From positions 7,051 through 21,396 of the forward strand of contig DFQW01000178.1 in assembly GCA_002377985.1 (NCBI GenBank): 14,346 nucleotides of DNA, given 5' to 3'. Positions 14,264-14,346 of the stretch are shown here, one piece after another. Below the pieces are notes generated by a model that saw only the letters and a program-made list of their open reading frames with translations, was not told the DNA's origin and ran no database searches. The first letter of the stretch is position 1. Each line of letters starts with the position of its first letter. Origin of the DNA: Halieaceae bacterium UBA3479 (GTDB lineage: Bacteria; Pseudomonadota; Gammaproteobacteria; Pseudomonadales; Halieaceae). The translations under genes and the position numbers were made by a program.

Positions 14264-14346
14264 GGATTGCTAGGATACCGGTTACCACCCCAATTCCTGA
14301 GTCTTGTGGCGCGGTAAAATCACCGCCGCACCCAGATTGCACGAGA

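Noticed and set aside
1..14346. Search for CRISPR arrays, insertion sequences, phage genes, toxin-antitoxin pairs and tRNA genes
   Set aside because: No repeated spacers, transposase motifs, tRNA cloverleaf or small paired genes were seen. The whole window looks like core chromosome.

Overview
The window reads as ordinary core chromosome of a GC-rich marine-type gammaproteobacterium. MnmC, HrpA, DusA and the FadD-type ligase all look like their gammaproteobacterial counterparts, and the gene order partly recalls Pseudomonas. My best guess is a relative of the Halieaceae/Cellvibrionales, but the sequence alone does not fix the family. I see no tRNA, rRNA, CRISPR array, insertion sequence or phage gene. 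Almost all of the window is coding, and no gene-free stretch exceeds 240 bases.

Layout. Positions 1-3750 hold a leftward cluster: mnmC (tRNA wobble-uridine modification), a periplasmic plant-type glutaminyl cyclase whose start overlaps or abuts the mnmC stop, and the first 270 codons of an M16 metallopeptidase cut by the window edge. After a 238-base divergent gap comes a rightward 172-residue protein of unknown function. Its end overlaps the end of a leftward MaoC-type enoyl-CoA hydratase by 40 bases. A 103-base divergent promoter region separates the hydratase from a rightward FadD-type long-chain acyl-CoA ligase.

The ligase is followed closely by hrpA (DEAH RNA helicase), mlaA/vacJ (outer-membrane phospholipid trafficking), a receiver-PP2C phosphatase and a STAS-domain antagonist. 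All run rightward with gaps of 66 bases or fewer, so they may be cotranscribed. A leftward dusA (tRNA dihydrouridine synthase) converges on them and ends the coding part. A possible leader hairpin lies upstream of dusA.

How the genes work together. The hydratase and ligase belong to fatty-acid activation and oxidation or polyester metabolism. MnmC, DusA and HrpA act on RNA. The phosphatase and STAS genes overlap by four bases and form the phosphatase and antagonist halves of a partner-switching signalling module, comparable to HsbR/HsbA in Pseudomonas or SpoIIE/SpoIIAA in Bacillus. The anti-sigma kinase half is not in the window. The most noteworthy point is that the phosphatase's receiver domain appears to have lost both the phosphoacceptor aspartate (His56) and the conserved lysine (Asn106), while the phosphatase metal ligands are intact.
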